From: UBA3871 sp041797745 | GTDB lineage: Bacteria > Bacillota > Clostridia > Peptostreptococcales > Anaerovoracaceae | Direction of reading: 5' to 3' | Assembly: GCA_041797745.1 (NCBI GenBank) | Contig: JBHBZU010000044.1 | Span: forward strand, 1-51,951 | DNA length: 51,951 bases | Shown: positions 1 through 8,956 of the stretch, piece by piece | Position numbering within the stretch: the first letter of the stretch is position 1 | Layout of the letters: each line of letters opens with the position of its first letter | Made by a program: the position numbers and the translations under genes | The notes under the pieces: model-generated | What the model saw: the letters and a program-made list of their open reading frames with translations, nothing else | Database searches by the model: none | Told to the model about the DNA's origin: nothing

Positions 1-914
1 AGTGGCGAAAAGCATGGGCAGATATTACAAACAAATATCTTGAAGAAAACAGCATACAGGAAAAAGTAGACCATCGTTCCTATCAAAGACAGGGAATAGA
101 GCAAATACCGACCATTCATTTAGGAGTATCAGCAACCCAAATGGAAAAGAAAGGCATAGCCACCGACAGAGGAAATATCAACCGAGAAATCAGACATCAA
201 AACAAGATATTACGAGAAATCGCAAGACGAATAAAAGCCTTAATGAGATGGATAAGAAGTTTGACGACAGACAAAAGCAAAGATAATCTAACAGAGAACC
301 AAGAGGATATATCTGTACAATCCACTACCTTGCCAAAACAAAATAACCTAATAGATATACTTTCTCATTTCATAAAAGAAAATGCAGATAACCATAATAC
401 AGATTTAGAACAATACATTGAAAGCTATCAATTTCTTAAAGAGAAAAATATTACATCAATACCCGAATTGAAAGAATGTATATCAGCATTAAGAGATAAG
501 AGCTACAAGACCACAAGAGCTATCAAAGATACTGAAAAGAAAATCAATGACAGAGTACAGCTTATCGACCAAGCAGAAAAATATTTGAAACATAAAGACA
601 CATATAAAACCTATACCAAGATAAAGAAAAGCAAGCAGGAAGATTTTTATAACGAACATACCGCAGAGATTATTTTATTTGAGAGTGCCAAGAAATATTT
701 GAAAGAACATTTAGGAGAAAGTAAGACCTTAAATATATCTAAATGGAAATTGGAAGTAACAATCTTTAAGAAAGAAAAAGATACTCTATATTCTCAAATC
801 TTAGATATGCGAAAAGAGGTTGAACAAGCTGAAAGTGTTAGAAGCTGCATAGAGAAATTACTACAAGAAAACAGAGAATTAACACAGGTCAAGAAGCACG
901 AGTTAAGGCTGTAA
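1..914 (+). CDS. MobA/MobL (MOBQ) relaxase, C-terminal part, 5' end outside window
   Basis: The frame is open from base 3 to the stop at 912-914, so the gene enters from the left and 303 residues are visible. An internal ATG at 141 is not a credible start, because the residues before it (for example ERQGIEQIPT-like QRQGIEQIPTIHLG, then GVSATQMEKKG) match the conserved end of MobA/MobL relaxase domains. The rest is a lysine-rich, coiled-coil-like tail without recognisable domains, as usual in this family. Relaxases nick oriT and pilot the strand during conjugation; the catalytic N-terminus would lie upstream of the window. Whether the gene is intact cannot be judged here. The N-terminal half of another relaxase of this type lies at 11030-11530. 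Confidence 0.8.
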   Translation, partial: WRKAWADITNKYLEENSIQEKVDHRSYQRQGIEQIPTIHLGVSATQMEKKGIATDRGNINREIRHQNKILREIARRIKALMRWIRSLTTDKSKDNLTENQEDISVQSTTLPKQNNLIDILSHFIKENADNHNTDLEQYIESYQFLKEKNITSIPELKECISALRDKSYKTTRAIKDTEKKINDRVQLIDQAEKYLKHKDTYKTYTKIKKSKQEDFYNEHTAEIILFESAKKYLKEHLGESKTLNISKWKLEVTIFKKEKDTLYSQILDMRKEVEQAESVRSCIEKLLQENRELTQVKKHELRL

Positions 915-1002
915 AACTAATTGAAAATATTTATATAATGATATAAACATAGAGTGAAATAAAATTTCAATTAACTCAAGGAGGTGTGTTGAAATACAAA
1001 AA

Positions 1003-1630
1003 GTAAAGATAGAAAAGAATACCGTTCAGGAAACATTGCTTGTACCACTATATGGTAGAAAAATGTGTTCTGAAAAATTTCCTGAACTTTATACAGACAT
1101 TTTCGCAAAGAATTTATGCAATAGTTTGGATTATGGTTTTTCAGAATTAGAGAGAAAAAAATAATTCGTTTTTATATGAGTTTGGATCACTTGAAGCAGC
1201 AATGCGTCAGTTAGATATTATGTGGGAAATCAAAGAAAATCTAAAGACTTATCCGAAGGCAACTGTTGTAAATCTTGGCTGTGGCTTAGACGAAACAGGA
1301 AAAGCTTGTGATAATGGAAGTTGTAAGATAGTCAATGTAGATTTCCCCGATGTTATAGAAGTTCGTAATCAGCTTATTTCAAATTATGAAAGAGAAAAAA
1401 ATGTTGCCTGTGATTTAAAAGATTATTCATGGATGAACGAAGTAGACGGTTCAAATGGAGTTGTTTTCTTTGCGACAGGGGTATTTCATTATTTTAAGAG
1501 AAACGAAGTAAAGGTTTTGGTTTTAGAGCTTTCTAAAAGATATGTAGGAGGCTGCTTGATTTTTGATAGTGTAGCAGAAGAAACAGGAAAAGTTAAAAGT
1601 TTTGAAAAGGGAAGGGATACCATTGTCTGA
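1003..1630 (+). pseudogene. SAM-dependent O-methyltransferase (TcmP-like), frameshifted
   Basis: Residues VNLGCGLDETG form the glycine-rich SAM-binding motif I, and VNVDFPDVIEVR gives the acidic motif that follows, as in TcmP/leucine-carboxyl-methyltransferase-like enzymes. The N-terminal part (NTVQETLLVPLYGRKM) reads in frame from about 1003 to a stop at 1161-1163. The body reads in another frame (EFGSLEAAMRQLD) from about 1165 to 1630. The break coincides with a run of seven A at 1154-1162, a typical slippage site. No good start codon precedes the first part, and the C-terminus ends shortly after the core beta strands. It is therefore a decayed gene of the accessory region; a sequencing error in the homopolymer is the alternative for the frameshift only. 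Confidence 0.7.
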
Positions 1631-1662
1631 AATGCAGAGTATTTTAACTGAATAATATATCC

Positions 1663-1700
1663 AAGGTCAATGAATATAAATTATAATATTCATTGACCTT
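1663..1700. repeat. 15-bp perfect inverted repeat
   Basis: Arms AAGGTCAATGAATAT (1663-1677) and its exact complement (1686-1700) flank an 8-base loop. There is no clear T-tract on either side. It sits between the broken methyltransferase and the TetR gene, so it may end transcription in both directions or serve as a regulator site for the TetR protein downstream. The sequence alone does not decide between these. Confidence 0.6.
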
Positions 1701-1782
1701 TAAGCTTGTCGATGTTACAATATCTATGAATAAAAAGAAAAAAATTCACAGTTGAAATAGACTACTCTCGGAGGATGAAAAT

Positions 1783-2379
1783 ATGGGTAAGGCATTTACA
1801 GAAGAAGAAAAGATAAAAATCAAAGAAAGTATTATGGAAACTGCTCTTGATTTATTTCATGATAAAGGTACAAAATCACTTAGTATTTCGGAATTGACAA
1901 AAAGAGTAGGGATAGCTCAAGGAAGTTTTTATAATTTTTGGAAAGACAAAGAATCTCTTATCATTGATTTAATAGCATATAGGTCAATACAAAAATTGGA
2001 GAACATTGAAAAAGAATTTTCAAATTCACTCACGAATCCTAAAAAATTCCTTTCAGAGGTAATTTTTAAGTATTCAATAGATATGACTGAGAAAATTAAA
2101 ACTCAGCCAATTTATCAAGAGGCATTTAGAATATTTGCAAGTCAAGATTCAAAGAAAGTGAATAGAGTAGAAAATCTATATGGGGATTTTTTGGATAGGT
2201 TAATAGATTATTGGTACAAAAATAATGTAGTAAAAAGCGTAGATAAGCAAGGCTTATCAAATGCCTTTGTTGGCAGCTTCGTTCTATGTTCAAATTATTT
2301 CTATTTTAATAAAGATACCTTTGAAGAAGTGCTTAATATTTATATACAAAGCATTGTTTTTAAATATATAGAAATTTAA
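1783..2379 (+). CDS. TetR/AcrR family transcriptional regulator
   Basis: A 198-residue protein of normal TetR length. The N-terminal helix-turn-helix is plain: LSISELTKRVGIAQGSFYNF at about residues 33-52, followed by the usual W/K-D-K-E-S-L-I segment. The C-terminal two thirds is a variable all-helical ligand domain. A strong ribosome binding site (GGAGG at 1771-1775) precedes the ATG. It lies 23 bases upstream of the dikinase gene, with the MATE pump following, so it is most likely the local repressor of that drug-resistance-like operon. The ligand is unknown. Confidence 0.85.
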   Translation: MGKAFTEEEKIKIKESIMETALDLFHDKGTKSLSISELTKRVGIAQGSFYNFWKDKESLIIDLIAYRSIQKLENIEKEFSNSLTNPKKFLSEVIFKYSIDMTEKIKTQPIYQEAFRIFASQDSKKVNRVENLYGDFLDRLIDYWYKNNVVKSVDKQGLSNAFVGSFVLCSNYFYFNKDTFEEVLNIYIQSIVFKYIEI

Positions 2380-2402
2380 TTGAATAAAGGAAGGTGATAG
2401 CA

Positions 2403-4871
2403 ATGATTCTGGATTTTAATGAGATAAAAAAGGAAGATGTATTAGTTGCTGGAGGTAAGGGTGCTAATCTTGGAGAAATGACTTCGGCTAAAATAAATGT
2501 TCCAAGTGGATTTGTTATAACAGCAGACGCATATAGAGATTTTTTAAAAGTAAATGGGATTGATGTTCTCATTGAAAATGGAATTAAAAAATCAGTAGCA
2601 GATGAAAGAAAACTTCTAAATGAAGCTGAGCATTTTATAGGAAAGATAAAGTCTGGAAAATTTCCTGAGCAATTGGAAAATGCAATAAGAGAAAAATATT
2701 TTAATCTTGGAAATAATACAAGAGTTGCAGTGCGTTCTTCAGCAACGGCAGAAGATTTACCGGATGCTAGTTTTGCAGGGCAACAAGAAACTTATTTAAA
2801 TGTTCAAGGTATTGAAAGTGTATTAAATGGGGTGCGTAATTGTTATGCTTCACTTTGGGGGAATAGAGCTGTAAGTTATAGATTTCATCAAGGTTATGAT
2901 CAAACTTCAGTTTCTATTGCAGTTGTCATTCAAGAAATGATAGAGAGTGAAAAATCAGGAGTTTTATTTACTGTAAACCCAGTAAACAAAAAAGAAAATG
3001 AGATGCAGATAAATGCAAGCTTTGGCTTAGGAGAAAGCGTTGTAAGCGGAAGAGTTACAGCGGATAGCTACATTATTGACAAATCAGGAAATATAATCGA
3101 AGTAAATATTGGAAGCAAGGAAACTCAGATTATATATGGGGATAAGGAAACTGTTGAAGTATCGGTAAACTCTGATAAAAGAAAAGCTCGTGCATTAAAT
3201 GATAGAGAAATATTTGAACTTATGAAGTGCGGTTTAGAGATTGAAAAACATTATGGTATGCCTATGGATATTGAATGGGCTATAAAAAATGATATTGTAT
3301 ATATTTTACAGGCGAGAGCGATTACTACATTAAAAGATGATAATGAAGAAAAAATAATCGCAGAATATATTAAAAATACAAAACCAAAAGGAAAGATGCG
3401 TGAAACCATAGCTTTTCAGCTTGAGAAAATGCCATTTGCTTATAGGGTTTTAGATTTTGATTATATGATAGTTATTAATCAACAAAAAGCAGTTATATTT
3501 AATGAAGCCGGTCTTAAAATAAATTCGGATCCTGGAATTGATGATGATGGGGTTCAGACACTTCCAAAAACTAAATTTGGTATCAACAAGAATATTTTAA
3601 AATCTTTTAAATTGCTAAATATGATTAAAAATTTTCAATATTGTGAATCAAAGTGTAAGGAGTTTATGCCTAAATATCGAAGTGAAATAGAAAAAATTAA
3701 AACCTATAATTTTGATAAGATGACTTTGAAAGAATGTAAAAAATTTATGGAATTAAGCACTAAATATCTTAGAGAACTATCATATGATAGATTTAAATAT
3801 GCATTATTTCCAACGGTTTACGCGTTTAATAAATATAATAAGATTTTAAAGAAAATAAATAAAATGTATACCGCATTTGATTTGTATTGGGATTTAGATA
3901 ATAAAACATCCATGGTTGCAAATGATTTCTATAAAATGGCATGTGAGATAAGAAAAAACGAATCTTTAACTAAAGAGATTATTTCTGGAAAGGGTTATAA
4001 AGAAGTATATGGAAAGTATGACGATTTCAAAGAACTAGCAGAGAAATTTATGAGCAATAATGGATTTAAGTCGGACTATAATTGCTATTGTTTGTCTGCA
4101 AAAACTTTTATTGAAGATCCTGAAAGGTTGATAAATATATTAAAGCCCATATTAAAAGTGGACGATAGAAGAGAAGAGAGTAAGTATAGTAAGGATTTTT
4201 CCAAGTTAATGCAAAGAATAAAAGAAGTTTATGGGAAGCGATATGAAGCATTAGAGAAACAAATCGAATATTTCAGAAATTTTCATGTCGTTCGTGAAGA
4301 AAGCCAATACCTGTGGGAAACACTATTCTATTATGTAAGACAGTGTGTTAAGAGGACTAACTTTATCCTTATGGGTCATGAAGATTATGAAGTAGGAGTT
4401 GCCAATTTGTTCTATAAAGAACTCTTGGAAGCAATGAATCGAGGTCATCTCGACAAATCGGATAAGGAAAAAATAAATCGGAGAAATGAAAAGTTTCCGT
4501 TGGCATTAAAAGTTTGGGAAGCATCCAAATTATTGGTTTTTGAAGCGAAGGGGGACGTTTTAAAGGGAGTAAGTGGAAGCACCGGTATTGCAGTTGGAAA
4601 GGTCTGCCTAATAAATAGTCCTAAAGAATTTTATAAGATGAAAAAAGGAGATATATTAGTTTGTCATCTTACAGATCCTGAATGGACTCCATTATTTAAG
4701 CTGGCAAGTGCTATTGTGGCAGATACAGGTTCTGCTTTGAGCCATGCAGCAATTGTTGCAAGAGAATATAATATACCGGCAGTTCTTGGAGTTGGTTTTG
4801 CAACTACCAAATTCAAAGATGGAGATACCATACAAGTAGATGGTAATACCGGCGAGGTCAAAGGTTGCTGA
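2403..4871 (+). CDS. PEP-synthase / rifampin-phosphotransferase-like dikinase
   Basis: An 822-residue three-part enzyme. The N-terminal ATP-grasp domain shows VAGGKGANLGEM and RSSATAEDLPDASFAGQQ. A long helical middle part (about 320-730) is unlike pyruvate-binding domains. The C-terminal swivelling phosphohistidine domain has TGSALSHAAIVARE with the active histidine near residue 781, about 41 residues from the end. That layout and spacing resemble rifampin phosphotransferase (Rph) at least as much as PEP synthase, which ends in a TIM-barrel that is absent here. A GTG at 2394 could be read as start, but GGAAGG at 2389-2394 is ideally placed for ATG 2403. It is followed by the MATE pump with a one-base gap and preceded by TetR. 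Substrate unproven: rifamycin inactivation or another small-molecule phosphotransfer. Confidence 0.75.
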   Translation: MILDFNEIKKEDVLVAGGKGANLGEMTSAKINVPSGFVITADAYRDFLKVNGIDVLIENGIKKSVADERKLLNEAEHFIGKIKSGKFPEQLENAIREKYFNLGNNTRVAVRSSATAEDLPDASFAGQQETYLNVQGIESVLNGVRNCYASLWGNRAVSYRFHQGYDQTSVSIAVVIQEMIESEKSGVLFTVNPVNKKENEMQINASFGLGESVVSGRVTADSYIIDKSGNIIEVNIGSKETQIIYGDKETVEVSVNSDKRKARALNDREIFELMKCGLEIEKHYGMPMDIEWAIKNDIVYILQARAITTLKDDNEEKIIAEYIKNTKPKGKMRETIAFQLEKMPFAYRVLDFDYMIVINQQKAVIFNEAGLKINSDPGIDDDGVQTLPKTKFGINKNILKSFKLLNMIKNFQYCESKCKEFMPKYRSEIEKIKTYNFDKMTLKECKKFMELSTKYLRELSYDRFKYALFPTVYAFNKYNKILKKINKMYTAFDLYWDLDNKTSMVANDFYKMACEIRKNESLTKEIISGKGYKEVYGKYDDFKELAEKFMSNNGFKSDYNCYCLSAKTFIEDPERLINILKPILKVDDRREESKYSKDFSKLMQRIKEVYGKRYEALEKQIEYFRNFHVVREESQYLWETLFYYVRQCVKRTNFILMGHEDYEVGVANLFYKELLEAMNRGHLDKSDKEKINRRNEKFPLALKVWEASKLLVFEAKGDVLKGVSGSTGIAVGKVCLINSPKEFYKMKKGDILVCHLTDPEWTPLFKLASAIVADTGSALSHAAIVAREYNIPAVLGVGFATTKFKDGDTIQVDGNTGEVKGC

Positions 4872-4872
4872 T

Positions 4873-6255
4873 ATGAAATCAAAAAATCAAATAGAACAAA
4901 AAGAATTGAGAAGGCAAAAGATTTTAAGTGAACCACTTTTACCTTTGATAGTAAAAATGTCTGTTCCAACAATTGTTGGTATGCTAATTATGGTTATTTA
5001 TAATTTGACAGACACATTTTTTGTCGGACTTTTAAATGATAAATCAATGATAGCTGCTATTGGGGTTGTTTTTAGTTTCGTGAGTATTATTCAGGCAGTC
5101 GGTTTTTGGTTTGGATATAGTAGTGGGAATATTATGTCCCAAAAGCTTGGAGAACAAGATGAAGAAGAAGCAACAATTATCTCTTCCATAGGAATAGCCT
5201 TTTCTATTATAAGTGGATTTTTGATAGCTATAATGTCATGGATTTTTATATCAGACTTGACAAAGTTCATTGGTGGGAATGCTTCTGTTAACTTATTTGA
5301 ATTTACTACTCAGTATTTAAAGATGATTATAATAAGCGTTCCATTTAGTCTGTATTCTATTACTATTTATAATCAATTGAGGCTTTGTGGAAATGTAAAA
5401 GATGGAATGATAGGTTTACTTTTAGGAATGGTCAGCAATATGGTTCTTGATCCTGTATTTATGTTTATATTCAAGTTCGGGTTTGTTGGAGCTGGATTTG
5501 CAACTTTGACAGGGCAAATAATTGCTTGTATTTCACTTACTATGTTGGCGAAAAGAAATGGTAATATTCCTGTTTCTTTGAAAAATGTCAAATGTAGTAA
5601 AGAACGCATATACCATATTCTTGTAGGAGGAATGCCCAACTTTTCAAGGCAAGCAATTACAAGTGTTTCTCTCATTTTATTGAATAGAGTTGCAGCAAAC
5701 TTTGGGGACAGTATTATTGCAGCATTAACCGTTAGTTCAAGAATAGTTGCCATAGCTTATATGATTATGATTGGATGGGGGCAAGGCTTTCAACCTATTT
5801 GTGCAATGAATTATGGAGCAAAAAAATATGACAGAGTTAGATCAGCATTTAATTTGACAGTTGTTGTTGGAACGATATTTTTGATTATATCAGCAGTGGT
5901 GCTATATATTTTTTCGGAACATTTTGTTATTGCAATGTCTAAAGATAGTCAAGTTGTTTCTATAGGAGTGCAAATACTTAGAATGCAATGTATAACAATT
6001 CCGTTTTTAGCCTATTATGCGATAAGTAGTATGTTGATGCAAAACATAGGTAAATATTTTTGGTCGTTGATAATTTCAATTTCAAGGCAAGGTATTTTCT
6101 ACATCCCTCTTTTATATTTACTTACTAATTTATATGGGATGTTTGGGATATATTTATTGCAACCTGTTTCTGATGTGTTGTCATTTGCTTTGGCTGTTTT
6201 TATAGTTTGTAAAATGAAATTTACTTGTTATAAGCTTAAAAAAGATATTATTTAA
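4873..6255 (+). CDS. MATE family efflux transporter
   Basis: A protein of about 460 residues with some twelve hydrophobic segments in two related halves, as in MATE drug/cation antiporters. Typical segments include LIVKMSVPTIVGMLIMVIYN near the N-terminus and GMVSNMVLDPVFMFIFKFG in the middle. A longer frame from 4840 overlaps the dikinase; ATG 4873, one base past the dikinase stop at 4871, with GAGGTCAAAGG upstream, is the better start. It is translationally coupled to the dikinase, so enzyme and pump are probably made together under TetR control. Confidence 0.85.
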   Translation: MKSKNQIEQKELRRQKILSEPLLPLIVKMSVPTIVGMLIMVIYNLTDTFFVGLLNDKSMIAAIGVVFSFVSIIQAVGFWFGYSSGNIMSQKLGEQDEEEATIISSIGIAFSIISGFLIAIMSWIFISDLTKFIGGNASVNLFEFTTQYLKMIIISVPFSLYSITIYNQLRLCGNVKDGMIGLLLGMVSNMVLDPVFMFIFKFGFVGAGFATLTGQIIACISLTMLAKRNGNIPVSLKNVKCSKERIYHILVGGMPNFSRQAITSVSLILLNRVAANFGDSIIAALTVSSRIVAIAYMIMIGWGQGFQPICAMNYGAKKYDRVRSAFNLTVVVGTIFLIISAVVLYIFSEHFVIAMSKDSQVVSIGVQILRMQCITIPFLAYYAISSMLMQNIGKYFWSLIISISRQGIFYIPLLYLLTNLYGMFGIYLLQPVSDVLSFALAVFIVCKMKFTCYKLKKDII

Positions 6256-6276
6256 GGTTTACAGAATATTTATTAA

Positions 6277-6492
6277 AGAGAAAGTTACACATCAGGCAAA
6301 GACAAGCTACAAGTACATACTGAAACAATGATTGAAAAGCTATCAAGATATATCAAAAGTAAAGGTACAGACTACAAAGACCACTATGTAACAATCCTTA
6401 ATTGGTACAAACAGGATAAGGGTAAACTAACACAGAAAAATAAGAACAACATTCCTACTTGGGAAGAATATGACAAGGGCGAACATTTATAA
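6277..6492 (+). pseudogene. C-terminal remnant of a replisome-organizer / DnaD-like replication protein
   Basis: The frame opens after a stop at 6274 and ends at 6490-6492. It encodes TETMIEKLSRYIKSKGTDYK, then HYVTILNWYKQDKGK and PTWEEYDKGEHL. This is the usual tail of phage-type replisome organizer proteins carried by integrative elements. There is no start signal and the N-terminal DNA-binding domain is missing. The N-terminal half of a protein of this family is at 11979. The cargo operon to the left evidently replaced the front of this gene. Confidence 0.6.
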
Positions 6493-6800
6493 TCGCCGTA
6501 TAAGGTGGTGGGAAAGTGTTTTTAGAGCGTTAATTGAAAAAGAGGTATCAGACTATGGATAAATGTAAAACAGACCTTAAAAAGTCAAAATAATTTTCTT
6601 ATTTAGGTACGTGAAAACTCAATAAACTTAATGGCGAAAAAGAGATATTAAAGAACAAAACTATAAGATGGAATAAAAAACATATTATGCCACGAAAATT
6701 ATTCCTTATGATTGCGATTACTCTTTAACTGTGATAAAATATATATAAATAAAAAACGTGGTAAAATATATAAATTATTCGCAGAAAAGGGGAGTGGGAT
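6493..6800. other. Gene-free stretch before the AAA ATPase gene
   Basis: AT-rich sequence without a credible coding frame. Its last 60 bases contain several TATAAAT/TAAAAT-like boxes that could serve as the -10 of the ATPase gene. A GGGGAGTGGG ribosome binding site lies at 6789-6798. Nothing else was recognised. Confidence 0.4.
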
Positions 6801-8093
6801 ATGATTATAGAAAGAAAGCAATATTTAGATGAACTAATTAAGAAAAAGGATAACGGAAGAATTAAAATTATCACAGGTATAAGAAGGTGTGGTAAGTCAT
6901 ATTTGTTATTTGAACTATACAAGAATTATTTATTAAAAAATAATATAGCTGAAAACCAAATTATTGAAATGGCTCTAGATGATATTGAAAATAGTAAGTA
7001 TAGAGATCCGTTTAATCTAAATGAATATATAAAAAGCAAAATAACAGATGATAAAAGATATTATATTTTTATTGATGAGATACAATTCTCAAAGTCGGTG
7101 CAAAATCCATATATTGATGATGAGGATGAAAAGATTACTTTTGTTGATACATTACTTTCCCTTATGAAACGGAAAAATCTTGATATTTATGTTACCGGAA
7201 GTAATTCAAAAATGCTTTCTAAAGATATTTTGACACAATTTAGAGATAGGGGAGATGAAATCCATGTTTATCCTTTATCCTTTGCTGAGATGAGTAGCTG
7301 TTATGAGGATAAAGACAAAGCATGGGAAGACTATATTATTTGTGGTGGAATGCCATTTGTGCTTGAACTTGACACTTTTGAGGAAAAAAGCAAATACTTA
7401 AAAGGACTCTTTGAAGAAACTTACATTAAAGACATTATAGACAGAAATCAGATAAAAAATAGTGAGGAAGTATTAGAAGTTTTATTAGACTTTATTTCAT
7501 CAGCAGTAGGCTCCCTTACAAATCCACTTAAGCTATCTAATAGATATGCTTCAGAAAAAAAGATAAATATATCAAATAATACTATTTCAAAATATTTAGC
7601 TTATTTTGAGGAAGCCTATGTTTTATATGCTGCTAAAAGATATGACATTAAAGGTTCAAAATATTTTTCTACACCACTGAAATATTATTTTGCAGACATT
7701 GGGCTTAGAAATGCAAGATTGAATTTTAGACAAGTTGAAGAAACGCATATTATGGAAAACATCATTTACAATGACTTGTTAAGAAGAGGATTTAATGTTG
7801 ATGTGGGTGTTGTGGAATATTTTCCTAGTGTAGATGGAAAAACAACAAGAGTACAATTAGAGGTTGATTTTGTTATTAACAGAGGAAATCTCAGATATTA
7901 TATTCAATCAGCTTTTGCTATAAACAGTGAGGAGAAGAAAGAACAGGAAAGAAACTCTCTAAAACGAATTGACGATTCTTTTAAGAAAATTATTATTGTT
8001 AGAGATAATATAGTGCCAAGATATGATAAATACGGCATTTATTATATTGGAATCAGAGACTTTTTGCTAATGGACGATTTTCTTGGAGCATAA
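6801..8093 (+). CDS. AAA-family ATPase with DUF4143-type C-terminus
   Basis: 430 residues. The Walker A motif GIRRCGKSYLL lies at about residues 25-35 and the Walker B YIFIDEIQ at about 89-96, followed by the sensor TGSNSKML. The C-terminal half carries the DUF4143-like fold (FADIGLRNARLNF, then ENIIYNDLLRRGFNVDVG and the nuclease-like VDFVINRGN). These proteins are common in Bacillota, often near defence or toxin genes, but their function is not established. The gene looks complete. It ends directly against a fragment of an unrelated surface protein, so its 3' border is probably a rearrangement point. Confidence 0.8.
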   Translation: MIIERKQYLDELIKKKDNGRIKIITGIRRCGKSYLLFELYKNYLLKNNIAENQIIEMALDDIENSKYRDPFNLNEYIKSKITDDKRYYIFIDEIQFSKSVQNPYIDDEDEKITFVDTLLSLMKRKNLDIYVTGSNSKMLSKDILTQFRDRGDEIHVYPLSFAEMSSCYEDKDKAWEDYIICGGMPFVLELDTFEEKSKYLKGLFEETYIKDIIDRNQIKNSEEVLEVLLDFISSAVGSLTNPLKLSNRYASEKKINISNNTISKYLAYFEEAYVLYAAKRYDIKGSKYFSTPLKYYFADIGLRNARLNFRQVEETHIMENIIYNDLLRRGFNVDVGVVEYFPSVDGKTTRVQLEVDFVINRGNLRYYIQSAFAINSEEKKEQERNSLKRIDDSFKKIIIVRDNIVPRYDKYGIYYIGIRDFLLMDDFLGA

Positions 8094-8445
8094 TTACCAA
8101 AATGTTTACTGGTCCGGCGAAAAGTTTATACTTAATGCAGATGTAACCGGGAAAGTTCAGTCTGTTACAGCAACAATCTGGGAGCATAAATCAGGAGGTT
8201 GGAAAAACACAGGAATTTCTTCTACTATGACAAACAGTAATAAGAAGAATGGAAAGGCGTTTATCTATACTAGTTCTTTATGGAGAAGTAATTTCTCTAC
8301 TAAATGGGGGTTAAATGGAGCGCAACAGCTTAAGATTATTTTTACAGCTACTTACGCTCATGGAAAAATTAAGACTGATGAAGTAGAAGTGATTATAGAC
8401 AATACAACTCCATGGAACGCTCACAGGTGGTCTTTGACAGAATAG
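8083..8445 (+). pseudogene. C-terminal fragment of a surface/adhesion-type protein
   Basis: The frame can be read only from a TTG inside the end of the ATPase gene and has no ribosome binding site. It encodes NVYWSGEKFILNADVTG, then repeated beta-strand-like segments and VEVIIDNTTPWNAHRWSL at the end. This resembles the immunoglobulin-like tail (YWAGE...VTG...VDD-x-YWxLHR) found on large extracellular proteins of Clostridia. The front of the gene is lost. The family assignment rests on recollection of that tail only. Confidence 0.4.
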
Positions 8446-8629
8446 CAGAAAAAGAAGCAATAATATTTCTTATGAAACTATTTATTTACTTTTTAAAATA
8501 CAACTGTATAATTATAATATATAAAATTTTCGACTTAGATGATACAGGTAGGTATAGATGTTTAGACTGTAATTGTTCAAATAATCAATAATGGTTATTT
8601 GTTACATATATGTAAAGGGAGGTAGTGTT

Positions 8630-8928
8630 ATGAGTAATTATAAGAATCCTCAAAGGTACAAGAACGGAGACTGAATTGCTTTTGATTGAATTTGTACGGT
8701 AAACAGTAAACAGTAGTCGATGCCATTGGAGATCCGTATGTTTTGATTTTGGATCATCAGTATGAGGACAACAGGGAAACTGTTCAACATGAAGTAGGGC
8801 ATGCATATGGTTTGAGACATATAAATGGGGATAATAATTGTGTGATGACAGCTAGAGGAATGGGTCATATAGATACGATTTGTTCAACACACGAAAGGCA
8901 ATGGAGAAATAATAAAAATAAATACTAA
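8630..8928 (+). pseudogene. Zinc metalloprotease remnant (metzincin-type motif)
   Basis: A strong ribosome binding site (GGGAGG) precedes an ATG at 8630, but the frame stops after 14 codons. The informative part reads in another frame from about 8710 to 8928 and contains HEVGHAYGLRH, the extended zinc motif HExxHxxGxxH of metzincin proteases. It is followed by a short Cys/His-rich tail that ends at TAA. A near-perfect 8-base duplication (GTAAACAGTAAACAG) around 8700-8715 sits at the frame break and may be the cause of it. The gene is presumably dead. Confidence 0.55.
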
Positions 8929-8956
8929 CAATTAATGGGAGGTTTGTGAAAATTTA

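Noticed and set aside
2394..2402. GTG 2394 as start of the dikinase
   Set aside because: It overlaps the ribosome binding site GGAAGG; ATG 2403 is placed ideally and the family match starts there.
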